64,000 nt of DNA, from contig ABHI01000001.1 of assembly GCA_000171875.1 (NCBI GenBank), forward strand, positions 248,001 through 312,000, given 5' to 3'. This document shows, piece by piece, positions 1 to 8,079 of the stretch (position 1 is its first letter; every line of letters begins with the position of its first letter). Under the pieces are notes generated by a model that saw only the letters and a program-made list of their open reading frames with translations, searched no databases and was not told the DNA's origin. A program made the position numbers and the translations under genes. Source of the stretch: Flavobacteriales bacterium ALC-1. GTDB taxonomy: Bacteria > Bacteroidota > Bacteroidia > Flavobacteriales > Flavobacteriaceae.

Positions 1-91
1 CAACCGTAGTTTTATCTGCAAGCTCTTCTTGCGTAAATCCTTTTAACTTGCGCTGATATAATAAATTATCTTTTAAAGTTTGTTTTTTCAT
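1..91 (-). CDS. Xre-family helix-turn-helix regulator, N-terminal fragment
   Basis: Only the first 30 codons lie in the window; the rest runs off the left edge. The fragment starts MKKQTLKDNLLYQRKLKGFT and continues QEELADKTTV, the first two helices of a Cro/C1-type HTH (the pattern R..kG.tQeeLA). It is therefore probably a small DNA-binding repressor or activator. Its target and any C-terminal domain cannot be seen. Confidence 0.7.
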   Translation of the reverse strand, partial: MKKQTLKDNLLYQRKLKGFTQEELADKTTV

Positions 92-110
92 TTTGCATTA
101 TTTGTTGGTA

Positions 111-118
111 CAAATCTA
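111..118 (-). promoter_or_regulatory. candidate -7 box (TAGATTTG) for the HTH gene
   Basis: On the minus strand TAGATTTG matches the Bacteroidota -7 consensus TAnnTTTG about 19 bases before the HTH start codon. No clear -33 TTG stands at the usual distance, so this is only a candidate. Confidence 0.35.
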
Positions 119-196
119 TGCTATCAACTTGGTTTTCCTCACGCCATTTAAATGTCACCTAACTGTCATTTATAGGTATATATAGGTTTTGAGACT

Positions 197-985
197 TTAA
201 TACGCTAATTCTTTTTCAATTTCATTAATAATGGCATCACATAATCTCCCTTGTTCCATAAGTGTGGCTTGGCCAACTTTTATATTAGACATATAAAACC
301 TTAACTCCTCTATAAGTTTAGAATTACTACTTAAATCAAAAATCAAAACCCTAGCCTCTTCTTCACTAATAAAAGGGTCACATTTTTGTAAAATCTGGTT
401 ATCTCCTTCTGTAACGTGACAATTATCCCACATATAATTTTGAATCTTTGATGGAATTAAACCTCGTATCATTTTACGATATGGAGGATTAATACCCATA
501 GTCTGTTGATAACGTTTTAATCCATTGCCATGATAAAATGGTAATCTATTTCTAAGTGTTACATTTTGAATAAATGATAGCTCACCAGAACTTTTAAGCT
601 CTTCGTAAGTTGAGGACTGCATTAACATAGGCCATATCTGACTTGCATGAAAATAGGAGGTTAAAATATCCCATTGAGAAGTAGAAATATCATCTTCACC
701 TTCAGCATGAGATAATACTAAACTACCAGCTACAAAAACATCTTGATAAAAATCTTGATTAAGTTCTATGGCATTTCTATCAGAAATTAAGTCTTCCTTT
801 AAACGCGTTAAATACTCCTTTTCTTTAATCCGTTCTTTTCTATTTTCATTCCAATTATTAATCTGTAGTGCTATTAAAATACCAATTACCACAAGTATAA
901 TTTCACCAATAGCGTATTTGAAGTATTCAGTTGTTTTTCCTGTTTCCAAGAGGTTATAGCGTATTTTACGAAAGAATTTAATCAT
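197..985 (-). CDS. DUF6090-type single-pass membrane protein
   Basis: A 262-residue protein. A basic N-terminus (MIKFFRKIRYNLLETGK) is followed by one membrane segment at about residues 25-44 (YAIGEIILVVIGILIALQIN), then NWNENRK and a mostly helical charged region. This N-terminal pattern is typical of the DUF6090 family, which is abundant in flavobacteria and has no established function. The start codon lies 2 bases after the stop of the upstream tricorn-like gene, so the two are very likely co-transcribed. A role linked to the protease is inference from position only. Confidence 0.75.
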   Translation of the reverse strand: MIKFFRKIRYNLLETGKTTEYFKYAIGEIILVVIGILIALQINNWNENRKERIKEKEYLTRLKEDLISDRNAIELNQDFYQDVFVAGSLVLSHAEGEDDISTSQWDILTSYFHASQIWPMLMQSSTYEELKSSGELSFIQNVTLRNRLPFYHGNGLKRYQQTMGINPPYRKMIRGLIPSKIQNYMWDNCHVTEGDNQILQKCDPFISEEEARVLIFDLSSNSKLIEELRFYMSNIKVGQATLMEQGRLCDAIINEIEKELAY

Positions 986-987
986 TA

Positions 988-3900
988 CTAATTCTTTAAG
1001 TCTTTCATAATTTCCTCAATGGCTTTATCTAATTGTGGTTGATTACCAGTTAAACGATCTTTAAAATCTTCTTTTACATAAATATCTGGTGTTACACCTG
1101 TTTTTTCTAAATTATCACCATTTAAACCATAACAACCCCAAGACGGCAATCTATAGAATGAGCCATCTACTAAACCTGCTCCAGAGGTAAAAATAATCCA
1201 ACGATAGGTTTCTGTACCAATAATTTTTCCTAATCCTAATGCTTTAAAACCAGCTGAGGTAACTTCTGCATCACTTAAAGATTGTTCATTAACTAATATA
1301 ATAATTGGTTTGGCTGCTGGTCCGAAATTAGGTTGTGGAGCCAGTTTCCCTTCTCTGTATTTCCATTGTGCATAAGGTTTTTGAGACAAAAATCGTAGCA
1401 CATCATCATGTACATTACCACCTGTATTATTTCTTAAATCTAAAATAAGAGCATCTCTGTTATAAGCTTCTGAAACCATTTCGCGTCTAAAGTTGTTCAA
1501 TTCTCCTCCACCCATATTTTTCATGTGTACATAAGCGATCTTCTTACTACTTTTACTATCAACATAAGATTGGTTAGACGCTACCCATTCATCATATAAT
1601 AAACCTCGCAAACTAAATGTTGCAATAGGATGAATATTAACCGTAATCATACTCCCATTTCTGTCAAACACCAATTGCAATTCATTCTCCATAGATGGTT
1701 TAGAGAAGTATAATTCTCGATTCATTTTTGCATCCACAGCTTCACCACTAACATGGGTTAAAATATCGCCTGGTCTTATATCTTTTCCTGCAATATCGCT
1801 AGGGCTTTTTGCTATAATACGTGCCACTTTATATGGATTGTCCTTAGAAAAAACAATACCCGTTTCTAGAGTTCTACTACCATAATAAGGTCTATCTTCC
1901 TGTCCTTGAGTTCTAAACCCAAAATGAGACGTATTAAGCTCCCCTAACATATCATTAAATAGTAAACTTAGTTGTGAACGTTTAGTAATGTAAGGCAAAA
2001 ACGAAGCGTATTTATCTCTCAATTTTTGCCAGTTCTCACCGTGAAAATTTTCATCATAAAAATTAGATTCAAAGCCTGCCCATGCTTCATGAAACATTTG
2101 ATTAAATTCACTAACCAAACTCTTCTGAAACTTAGCGTCAACTTCAACTTTAGTCATCTTATTAGAAGTTGGATTAAGCGTATTTACATCACCATTAGTA
2201 AGTATATAATGAGAGCCTTTTACACTAACAATTAGACCACCTCTTATACGTTGTTTACCAACTTTTTCAGTTTTGTTTCTTTCAAAAGGTTTTAAAACCG
2301 TTCTCCATAAATTAAAGTTACCCTCATCGTGGTTAGAGCCATAATATATATAAGCCGTTTCATCCTTTGTAATTTCGTAAGCATTACTTTGAGAGCCAAA
2401 TGATGGACTTATAAGTTCTATACGATCCATTAGGCCATCTTCTCTAATACTTATAGAAATAGCTTCTTTTTTATCCTTTTCAGCATCAGCTTTCTTATCC
2501 TCTTTTTTGCCTTCTTTTTTCTTTTCTTCCTCTTTAAAAAGCATATCAAACTTATCAGATTTAAAAGGTGCTTCGTAACGATCTAAAGCCATTCTGTAAA
2601 TATGGTTATTACCTCCACCTCTTGGAAAATTGGGCTGTGTTAAATCAGAATCAAAATAAATATACTTTCCATCTTTAGACCAAATCGGATTATTTTCGCT
2701 TACACCTGTATTAGTTAAGTTCAATACTTTTTTCGTTGGAATATGATAAGTAAAAATATCGAGCTCAAAGTTTCTGTAAGCATTGTAAACTATATAGTTT
2801 CCATCTGGCGAAAAATTTGGAGATGGAGGATATAAATCCCAAAACTCTTCCGTCACAACTGTTGTACTTTTAAAGTTACTGAGGTTTATCATTCGCAACT
2901 CATTACGACCACTTACATATGCTGCATTTTCGAGTTTTGGATCTAGAGTAATATTAACATTATTCTGCGTTTCATCCGTTAAACGCTTTTCTCCACCTTT
3001 CCCATCAGCAGAAATAGAATACAAATTACTATACCCATTTGCTGTTTGATTGAAAAGCAAAGTTCTATTATCTTTTAACCATTTTACTTCTAAAACACGT
3101 TCACTACTATTAGTATTTATTTTTTTTACAAATTTCCCTTTTACGTCTGAAACAAATAATTCTCCACGAGATACAAAAGCCATCTTTTTATTATCTGGTG
3201 ATACATCAAAATAAGTAATATTGCCTTTTACTTTAAAGTCTTGAGATTTAGCAAGTGTATTGTTAGTATGTATTGTAATCGCAACTTTTTTTGTTTTTTT
3301 ACTTGCTACATCATATATAAAAATTTGATAATCTTTAATAAATACTACTTTTTGCCCATTAGCACTTACTTGTGGTCTTCCTATTGAGGATTTAAACTTA
3401 GTAAGCGTAGTTTTATTACTATTATCGAAAGTGTAGAGATTATATTCTCCATTAACCTCATCAGAAGCAAAATAAACTATTCCGTTTTGGTCTATGGTCA
3501 CCCACATATCTTTACCATTATAATCTGTGTATTCTTTATAAATTTTGTTCTTTGGATTGTATGATTTTATATCAGGATTATAATCTCCTTTATAACGTTT
3601 ACGATGTGTAAAATTTTTACTTTCCCAACTCTCATTAAAGAAAATTTCATCTGTTTTTGGATGCTCCATTATATTGTGAACGTTATTAAAATAATGCTCA
3701 AATAATCGTTTTGGCGTTGCGCCATCAATAGCTACAGTATATCCCGTATAGCGGTTATAGCGCGATGAAGTAAAATGAATTTGCTTAGAATCCCAAGACC
3801 AACTATCAACATCGTCTGCTGTATCATGGAATGTGAGCTGCTTTATCTCACCACCAACCATTGGCATAATATAAACATCTCTATTACCATACTGTGTCGC

Positions 3901-4146
3901 ACTAAAGGCTATCCATTTACCATCTGGTGATATTCGTGGTAGAGTTTCCTCTCCTTTCATTGCGGTAAGACGAGATGCTTCTCCACCAGAAGTAGATACT
4001 TTCCATAAGTCACCATCATAACTAAATACAATGGTATTACCATCTGGTGATAACGTTGGGTCAATTTGAAAATAAGTGTCTTGAGCGTTTACTATTCCAC
4101 TAAAAAAGAATGAAATAAGGATAAAAATTGAGTGATACGTTTTCAT
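988..4146 (-). CDS. exported tricorn-like S41 protease
   Basis: A 1052-residue protein with a signal peptide (cleavage probably after NAQ near residue 22). The N-terminal half carries WD40/TolB-type beta-propeller blades, visible as repeated SPDG..I.F / W..D...i.f patterns. A lysine/glutamate-rich linker follows at about residues 535-560, then a PDZ-like stretch (KSPSDIAGKDIRPGDIL) and a C-terminal S41 serine protease core. Ser740-His741 (LNTSHFGF) and Ser958-Asp959 (NEQSLSDAE) sit where tricorn protease has its Ser-His pair and its nucleophile. Tricorn proteins trim peptides released by other proteases; here the signal peptide puts that role in the periplasm or at the surface. The DUF6090 gene follows after 2 bases. 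Confidence 0.88.
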   Translation of the reverse strand: MKTYHSIFILISFFFSGIVNAQDTYFQIDPTLSPDGNTIVFSYDGDLWKVSTSGGEASRLTAMKGEETLPRISPDGKWIAFSATQYGNRDVYIMPMVGGEIKQLTFHDTADDVDSWSWDSKQIHFTSSRYNRYTGYTVAIDGATPKRLFEHYFNNVHNIMEHPKTDEIFFNESWESKNFTHRKRYKGDYNPDIKSYNPKNKIYKEYTDYNGKDMWVTIDQNGIVYFASDEVNGEYNLYTFDNSNKTTLTKFKSSIGRPQVSANGQKVVFIKDYQIFIYDVASKKTKKVAITIHTNNTLAKSQDFKVKGNITYFDVSPDNKKMAFVSRGELFVSDVKGKFVKKINTNSSERVLEVKWLKDNRTLLFNQTANGYSNLYSISADGKGGEKRLTDETQNNVNITLDPKLENAAYVSGRNELRMINLSNFKSTTVVTEEFWDLYPPSPNFSPDGNYIVYNAYRNFELDIFTYHIPTKKVLNLTNTGVSENNPIWSKDGKYIYFDSDLTQPNFPRGGGNNHIYRMALDRYEAPFKSDKFDMLFKEEEKKKEGKKEDKKADAEKDKKEAISISIREDGLMDRIELISPSFGSQSNAYEITKDETAYIYYGSNHDEGNFNLWRTVLKPFERNKTEKVGKQRIRGGLIVSVKGSHYILTNGDVNTLNPTSNKMTKVEVDAKFQKSLVSEFNQMFHEAWAGFESNFYDENFHGENWQKLRDKYASFLPYITKRSQLSLLFNDMLGELNTSHFGFRTQGQEDRPYYGSRTLETGIVFSKDNPYKVARIIAKSPSDIAGKDIRPGDILTHVSGEAVDAKMNRELYFSKPSMENELQLVFDRNGSMITVNIHPIATFSLRGLLYDEWVASNQSYVDSKSSKKIAYVHMKNMGGGELNNFRREMVSEAYNRDALILDLRNNTGGNVHDDVLRFLSQKPYAQWKYREGKLAPQPNFGPAAKPIIILVNEQSLSDAEVTSAGFKALGLGKIIGTETYRWIIFTSGAGLVDGSFYRLPSWGCYGLNGDNLEKTGVTPDIYVKEDFKDRLTGNQPQLDKAIEEIMKDLKN

Positions 4147-4214
4147 AAAATTAAAAATAGAAGTGTTTTTAGTTATTATTAACCGTTATAAATGTAGTAA
4201 AATGTTATAAGACC

Positions 4215-4256
4215 ATAAAACCAAAAGCCAGCTTAAAAACTGGCTTTTGGTTTTAT
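4215..4256 (-). terminator. intrinsic terminator after asnB
   Basis: A perfect 17-bp inverted repeat (ATAAAACCAAAAGCCAG and its complement) with an 8-base loop, lying 39 bases beyond the asnB stop and before the tricorn-like gene. It separates the two same-strand units. Confidence 0.8.
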
Positions 4257-4295
4257 ATAATTTCAGATTTAACTCATACTCATCTTCTTCTAATT

Positions 4296-5957
4296 TTAAT
4301 AGGCTTCATCATGTACCTTTGCTACTGCTCTACCAGAAGGGTCATTCATGTTTTTAAACGCTTCATCCCATTCTAACGCTGTTGCAGTACTACAAGCAAC
4401 ACTTGCTTCTTGCGGTACACTTAAAGCTGCTGCATCACTAGGAAAATGACCTTCGAAAATAGTTCTGTAATAATACTCTTCTTTGTTTAGCGGTGTATTG
4501 ATTGGAAAACGGAACTTAGCATTTGCCATTTGTTCGTCAGTGACTTCTTTTTCCACCAATTCTTTTAAAGTATCAATCCAACTGTAACCTACTCCATCAC
4601 TAAACTGTTCTTTCTGTCTCCAAGCTACACTTTCTGGAATCATATCTTCAAATGCCTTACGCACTACCCATTTTTCCATACGCTCCCCGTTAATCATTTT
4701 ATCTTTTGGATTGATGCGCATAGCAACATCCATAAATTCTTTATCCAAAAATGGTACGCGTCCTTCAATTCCCCAAGCCGCTAAACTTTTATTAGCTCTT
4801 AAACAATCGTACATATGTAACTTATCTAATTTACGAACGGTTTCTTCGTGAAACTCTTTAGCATCTGGTGCTTTATGAAAGTATAAATAACCCCCAAAAA
4901 TTTCGTCAGCGCCTTCACCAGACAATACCATTTTTATACCCATAGATTTAATAACTCTTGCCATTAAATACATTGGTGTTGATGAACGAATGGTAGTAAT
5001 ATCATAAGTCTCAATATTATAAATCACATCTTTTATAGCGTCTAAGCCTTCTTGAATAGTGAATTTTATTTCGTGATGAACTGTACTTATATGGTCTGCC
5101 ACTTTTTTTGCAGCAGCCAAATCTGGAGAACCTTCCAAGCCTACAGAAAAAGAATGCAATTGTGGCCACCACGCTTTTTCCTTATCATCAGCTTCAATAC
5201 GTCTTTCGGAATACTTTTTGGCAATAGCTGAAGTTATCGAAGAATCTAATCCACCAGACAACAATACACCATAAGGTACGTCACTCATTAATTGTCTGTG
5301 TACAGCATCTTCTAATGCTTGTTTTACTTTAGTAATGCTTGTTTCATTTTCCTTTACAGCGTCATATTCTGTCCAATCTCGTTTGTACCATTTTACAAAT
5401 TCACCATCTTTGCTAGACATATAATGACCTGGAGGGAATAATTCAATTTTTGTACAAACCCCTTCTAAAGCTTTAAGTTCTGAAGCCACATAAAATGTTC
5501 CATATTTATCCCAACCGATATATAAAGGAATAATTCCCATATGGTCACGAGCAATGAAATATTCATCTTTTTCAGTATCATAAATGGCAAAGCCGAAAAT
5601 ACCATTCATATCATCTACAAAATCGAGTCCTTTTTCTTTGTACAAAGCTAAAATCACCTCACAATCACTTTCGGTCTGAAACTTATAATCTGGAAACTGA
5701 GCACGTAAAGTTTTATGGTTATAAATTTCACCGTTTGCAGCTAAAATTAATTTCTTGTCCTCGCTAAACAAAGGTTGCTTTCCTGAAGCTGGGTCAACAA
5801 TCGCCAAACGCTCATGAGCCATAATCACTTTATCGTCACTATAAATACCGCTCCAGTCTGGTCCACGATGACGAATCGTTTTAGCCATTTCTAAGACTTG
5901 TGGTCTTAATCTTTCTGATTTCTGTTTTATATCGAACGCACATACTATTCCACACAT
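4296..5957 (-). CDS. asnB: asparagine synthase B (glutamine-hydrolysing)
   Basis: A 553-residue enzyme, almost the length of E. coli AsnB. It converts aspartate, glutamine and ATP to asparagine, glutamate, AMP and PPi. Cys2 directly after the initiator Met (MCGIVC) is the N-terminal glutaminase nucleophile and fixes the start. RHRGPD near residue 29 and NGEIYNH near 75 belong to the class II amidotransferase pocket. SGGLDSS at 234-240 is the ATP-pyrophosphatase loop of the synthetase domain, and SGEGADEIFGGY further on is the conserved acidic motif. It is monocistronic, with a strong terminator behind it and a 276-bp intergenic region in front. Confidence 0.96.
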   Translation of the reverse strand: MCGIVCAFDIKQKSERLRPQVLEMAKTIRHRGPDWSGIYSDDKVIMAHERLAIVDPASGKQPLFSEDKKLILAANGEIYNHKTLRAQFPDYKFQTESDCEVILALYKEKGLDFVDDMNGIFGFAIYDTEKDEYFIARDHMGIIPLYIGWDKYGTFYVASELKALEGVCTKIELFPPGHYMSSKDGEFVKWYKRDWTEYDAVKENETSITKVKQALEDAVHRQLMSDVPYGVLLSGGLDSSITSAIAKKYSERRIEADDKEKAWWPQLHSFSVGLEGSPDLAAAKKVADHISTVHHEIKFTIQEGLDAIKDVIYNIETYDITTIRSSTPMYLMARVIKSMGIKMVLSGEGADEIFGGYLYFHKAPDAKEFHEETVRKLDKLHMYDCLRANKSLAAWGIEGRVPFLDKEFMDVAMRINPKDKMINGERMEKWVVRKAFEDMIPESVAWRQKEQFSDGVGYSWIDTLKELVEKEVTDEQMANAKFRFPINTPLNKEEYYYRTIFEGHFPSDAAALSVPQEASVACSTATALEWDEAFKNMNDPSGRAVAKVHDEAY

Positions 5958-6233
5958 AACTTTATTTTTTATTTGAATTAGGCCTTAATTACAACCAGCC
6001 TCACTTTCTGTTAATATTAATTATGAAACAAATATGATGCTAAACTTCTATATTATAAATAGAAATACAAATATTAGTTTTAATTTAAAACTTAATATAT
6101 TGATATAATTTTTTTTTGAAACAAAAAGCTTACTATTTACCCTGTTTAACTTTTAATCTGTAAACTTTAATATTTTTTTACGACACTCCACCTATTACAA
6201 AGCTTAATTTTACAACAAACAAAATCACTTTTT

Positions 6234-6764
6234 ATGAAAACTACACGATTAATTTCAACCCTTGCCTTTGCTTTTATGATGTTATTATCATTTAATGTCG
6301 AAGCACAAAAATTTTCTGGCTTAGACAAAAGCCCTTTAGACGTATCCTATTATAAAACTTCGAGGAATGCACCTCCGATTGCCAGAGTAATATATAGCAG
6401 ACCTCAGCTTAAGGGAAGAGATGCAAATACATTAACTCAAAAAGATAAAGTTTGGAGAACCGGTGCTAATGAATCTACTGAAATTACATTTTATAGTGAT
6501 GTAAATTTTGGAGGTGATACCATTAAAGCAGGGACTTACTCTCTTTTTACAATTCCAGGTGACAAAGAATGGACTATCATTATAAATAGTGATTTGAACG
6601 CTTGGGGATCATACTCTTACAAAGAAAAAAATGATGTTGCTAGAGTAAAAGTACCTGCTACCAAAGGAAAAGACTCTGTAGAAGCATTTTCTATTACTTT
6701 TGCAGATGGAAGTATGCACATGGCGTGGGGCACAATTAGAGTTGCCGTTCCTGTATCAAAATAA
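6234..6764 (+). CDS. secreted DUF2911 protein
   Basis: A 176-residue protein with a signal peptide (cleavage near VEAQ, residue 25). The mature part shows the DUF2911 signature: YSRPQLKGR, VWRTGANESTEITF, GTYSLFTIPG and W.i.iN....WGSY.Y. The family is common in Bacteroidota and has no established biochemical role; a beta-sandwich fold is likely. It stands alone between asnB (divergent) and queE (convergent) and ends in a terminator. Confidence 0.85.
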   Translation: MKTTRLISTLAFAFMMLLSFNVEAQKFSGLDKSPLDVSYYKTSRNAPPIARVIYSRPQLKGRDANTLTQKDKVWRTGANESTEITFYSDVNFGGDTIKAGTYSLFTIPGDKEWTIIINSDLNAWGSYSYKEKNDVARVKVPATKGKDSVEAFSITFADGSMHMAWGTIRVAVPVSK

Positions 6765-6785
6765 TTACTTAATTGTATTCGAATG

Positions 6786-6813
6786 AAAACGCCTTGAGAC
6801 ATCAAGGTGTTTT
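6786..6813 (+). terminator. terminator between the DUF2911 gene and queE
   Basis: A 12-bp stem (AAAACGCCTTGA / TCAAGGTGTTTT) with a GACA loop, running into T-rich sequence. One pair is a G-U wobble on the plus strand and would be a C-A mismatch on the minus strand, so it mainly serves the plus-strand gene. It may also stop queE, whose stop codon is 5 bases away. Confidence 0.8.
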
Positions 6814-6817
6814 TTAT

Positions 6818-7450
6818 TTAAGGAATATTTAAATACTTATGCGTCTGTAGTGACACTTTCCATTTAGGATTAGCCATAACGTAATCCACAATCTGTGGCA
6901 TCATTTTATCACGCTTACTCCACTCTGGTTGTAGATACAAAATGCAATCTTTATTTATCTTAGCTGCTTGCTCTTCGGCAAATTTAAAATCATCTTTATT
7001 GTAGATAATGCACTTTAACTCGTGTGCTTCATCATAGATTTCTTCAGTTGGCAATTTTACTTTTTTTGGTGACAAACAAATCCAATCCCATTGACCAGTT
7101 AATTTATAAGCACCAGACGTTTCAATATGGGTTTGCACCCCTTTAGCTTTTAGTTGTTCTGTTAGAGGTCCCATATCCCAAGTTAAGGGCTCACCTCCTG
7201 TAACCACAATAATGTCGCTATATTTTATAGCATTCTCAACTATTTTCGTAGTCTCCGTTGCAGGATGCAATTCTGGCAACCAACTCTCTTTAACATCACA
7301 CCAATGACAACCTACATCACAACCACCAATTCTAACAAAATAGGCTGCAGTACCTTTATGATAGCCTTCTCCTTGAATGGTATAAAACTCTTCCATTAAT
7401 GGCAATAAATGTCCTTGGTCTATAAGGGCTTGTTTTTCTCTTCTAGTCAT
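6818..7450 (-). CDS. queE: 7-carboxy-7-deazaguanine synthase
   Basis: A radical SAM enzyme of queuosine biosynthesis that turns 6-carboxytetrahydropterin into 7-carboxy-7-deazaguanine. With the ATG start it has 210 residues. Cys44, Cys48 and Cys51 (CDVGCHWCD) form the CX3CX2C iron-sulfur motif typical of QueE rather than plain CX2C variants. FYTIQGEGYHKG near residue 22 and VTGGEPL are further family marks. An upstream TTG in frame lies inside the putative -7 box, so the ATG is the better start. No other queuosine genes are visible nearby. Confidence 0.93.
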   Translation of the reverse strand: MTRREKQALIDQGHLLPLMEEFYTIQGEGYHKGTAAYFVRIGGCDVGCHWCDVKESWLPELHPATETTKIVENAIKYSDIIVVTGGEPLTWDMGPLTEQLKAKGVQTHIETSGAYKLTGQWDWICLSPKKVKLPTEEIYDEAHELKCIIYNKDDFKFAEEQAAKINKDCILYLQPEWSKRDKMMPQIVDYVMANPKWKVSLQTHKYLNIP

Positions 7451-7456
7451 AGTCGG

Positions 7457-7464
7457 CAAAGATA
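7457..7464 (-). promoter_or_regulatory. candidate -7 box (TATCTTTG) of queE
   Basis: A TAnnTTTG match ending 6 bases before the queE ATG. If used, transcription would begin at or within a base or two of the start codon, giving a leaderless message. No -33 TTG stands at 17-23 bases. Confidence 0.45.
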
Positions 7465-7479
7465 ACTTAAAAGTTATTG

Positions 7480-7929
7480 TTATTTAGCTGCAATCACATC
7501 AATCTCTATACTTGCTCCTCCTGCTAATCCAGCAGCTGCAAAGGTAGTCCGTGCAGGTTTCTTAATAAAATAAGTGGTATAAACAGAATTGAAATCTTTA
7601 AAATCTTCAATATTTTTAAGAATAACTGTACATTTTACTACATTATCTAAAGACAAGTTGTGATGCTCTAAAACCGCTTTAATGTTTTCAATGACTTGTT
7701 TTGTTTCAGCTTTTATACCTCCTTCAACCAAATGACCAGCAGTATGATCTTTTCCAATTTGTCCAGTTAAAAATAACAAATCGTCTGTTTCTACAGCGTC
7801 ACTATAAGGTACATTGACTCGACTTGGTTCATGTGATTTATGGAAAATAATTTCTGATTCTGAATTTTCACATGAATGAAAACTCATCAAAACAAAAAGA
7901 CTTAAAATTGAAAATATTAACTTCATCAT
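7480..7929 (-). CDS. RidA-family protein exported as a lipoprotein
   Basis: A 149-residue protein. The N-terminus is a signal peptide ending in a lipobox-like MSFHSC (cysteine about residue 20), so the mature protein is probably lipid-anchored outside the cytoplasm. The rest is a full RidA/YjgF/UK114 domain with the family signature PARTTFAAAG...IEIDVIA near the C-terminus. Cytoplasmic RidA hydrolyses reactive enamine/imine intermediates; the substrate of an exported version is unknown. The retained arginine of PAR, which binds the carboxylate in RidA, argues for a working active site. It lies upstream of queE on the same strand, 29 bases away. Confidence 0.82.
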   Translation of the reverse strand: MMKLIFSILSLFVLMSFHSCENSESEIIFHKSHEPSRVNVPYSDAVETDDLLFLTGQIGKDHTAGHLVEGGIKAETKQVIENIKAVLEHHNLSLDNVVKCTVILKNIEDFKDFNSVYTTYFIKKPARTTFAAAGLAGGASIEIDVIAAK

Positions 7930-7946
7930 ATTTGGTTTTAAACTTG

Positions 7947-7965
7947 ACTCGATAATCGAGATTTA
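7947..7965. repeat. 19-bp palindromic element, copy 1
   Basis: ACTCGATAATCGAGATTTA, holding the 13-base palindrome CTCGATAATCGAG. An identical 19-mer occurs at 60308-60326 between rpsN and rpsH. This copy sits just upstream of the RidA-family gene. Confidence 0.7.
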
Positions 7966-8079
7966 AATACAGCTAACTAACTTCGAGATTTTACGATTTA
8001 TGCAATACAAGCCTCATAAGTTTTCTCCGAGGTAGTTTGCTAAAATTACATTATTTTTATGCAAATTTTCTGATTGATT

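Noticed and set aside
4215..4256. 17-bp inverted repeat as an insertion-sequence end
   Set aside because: The two arms are only 8 bases apart with no transposase; it is a terminator.
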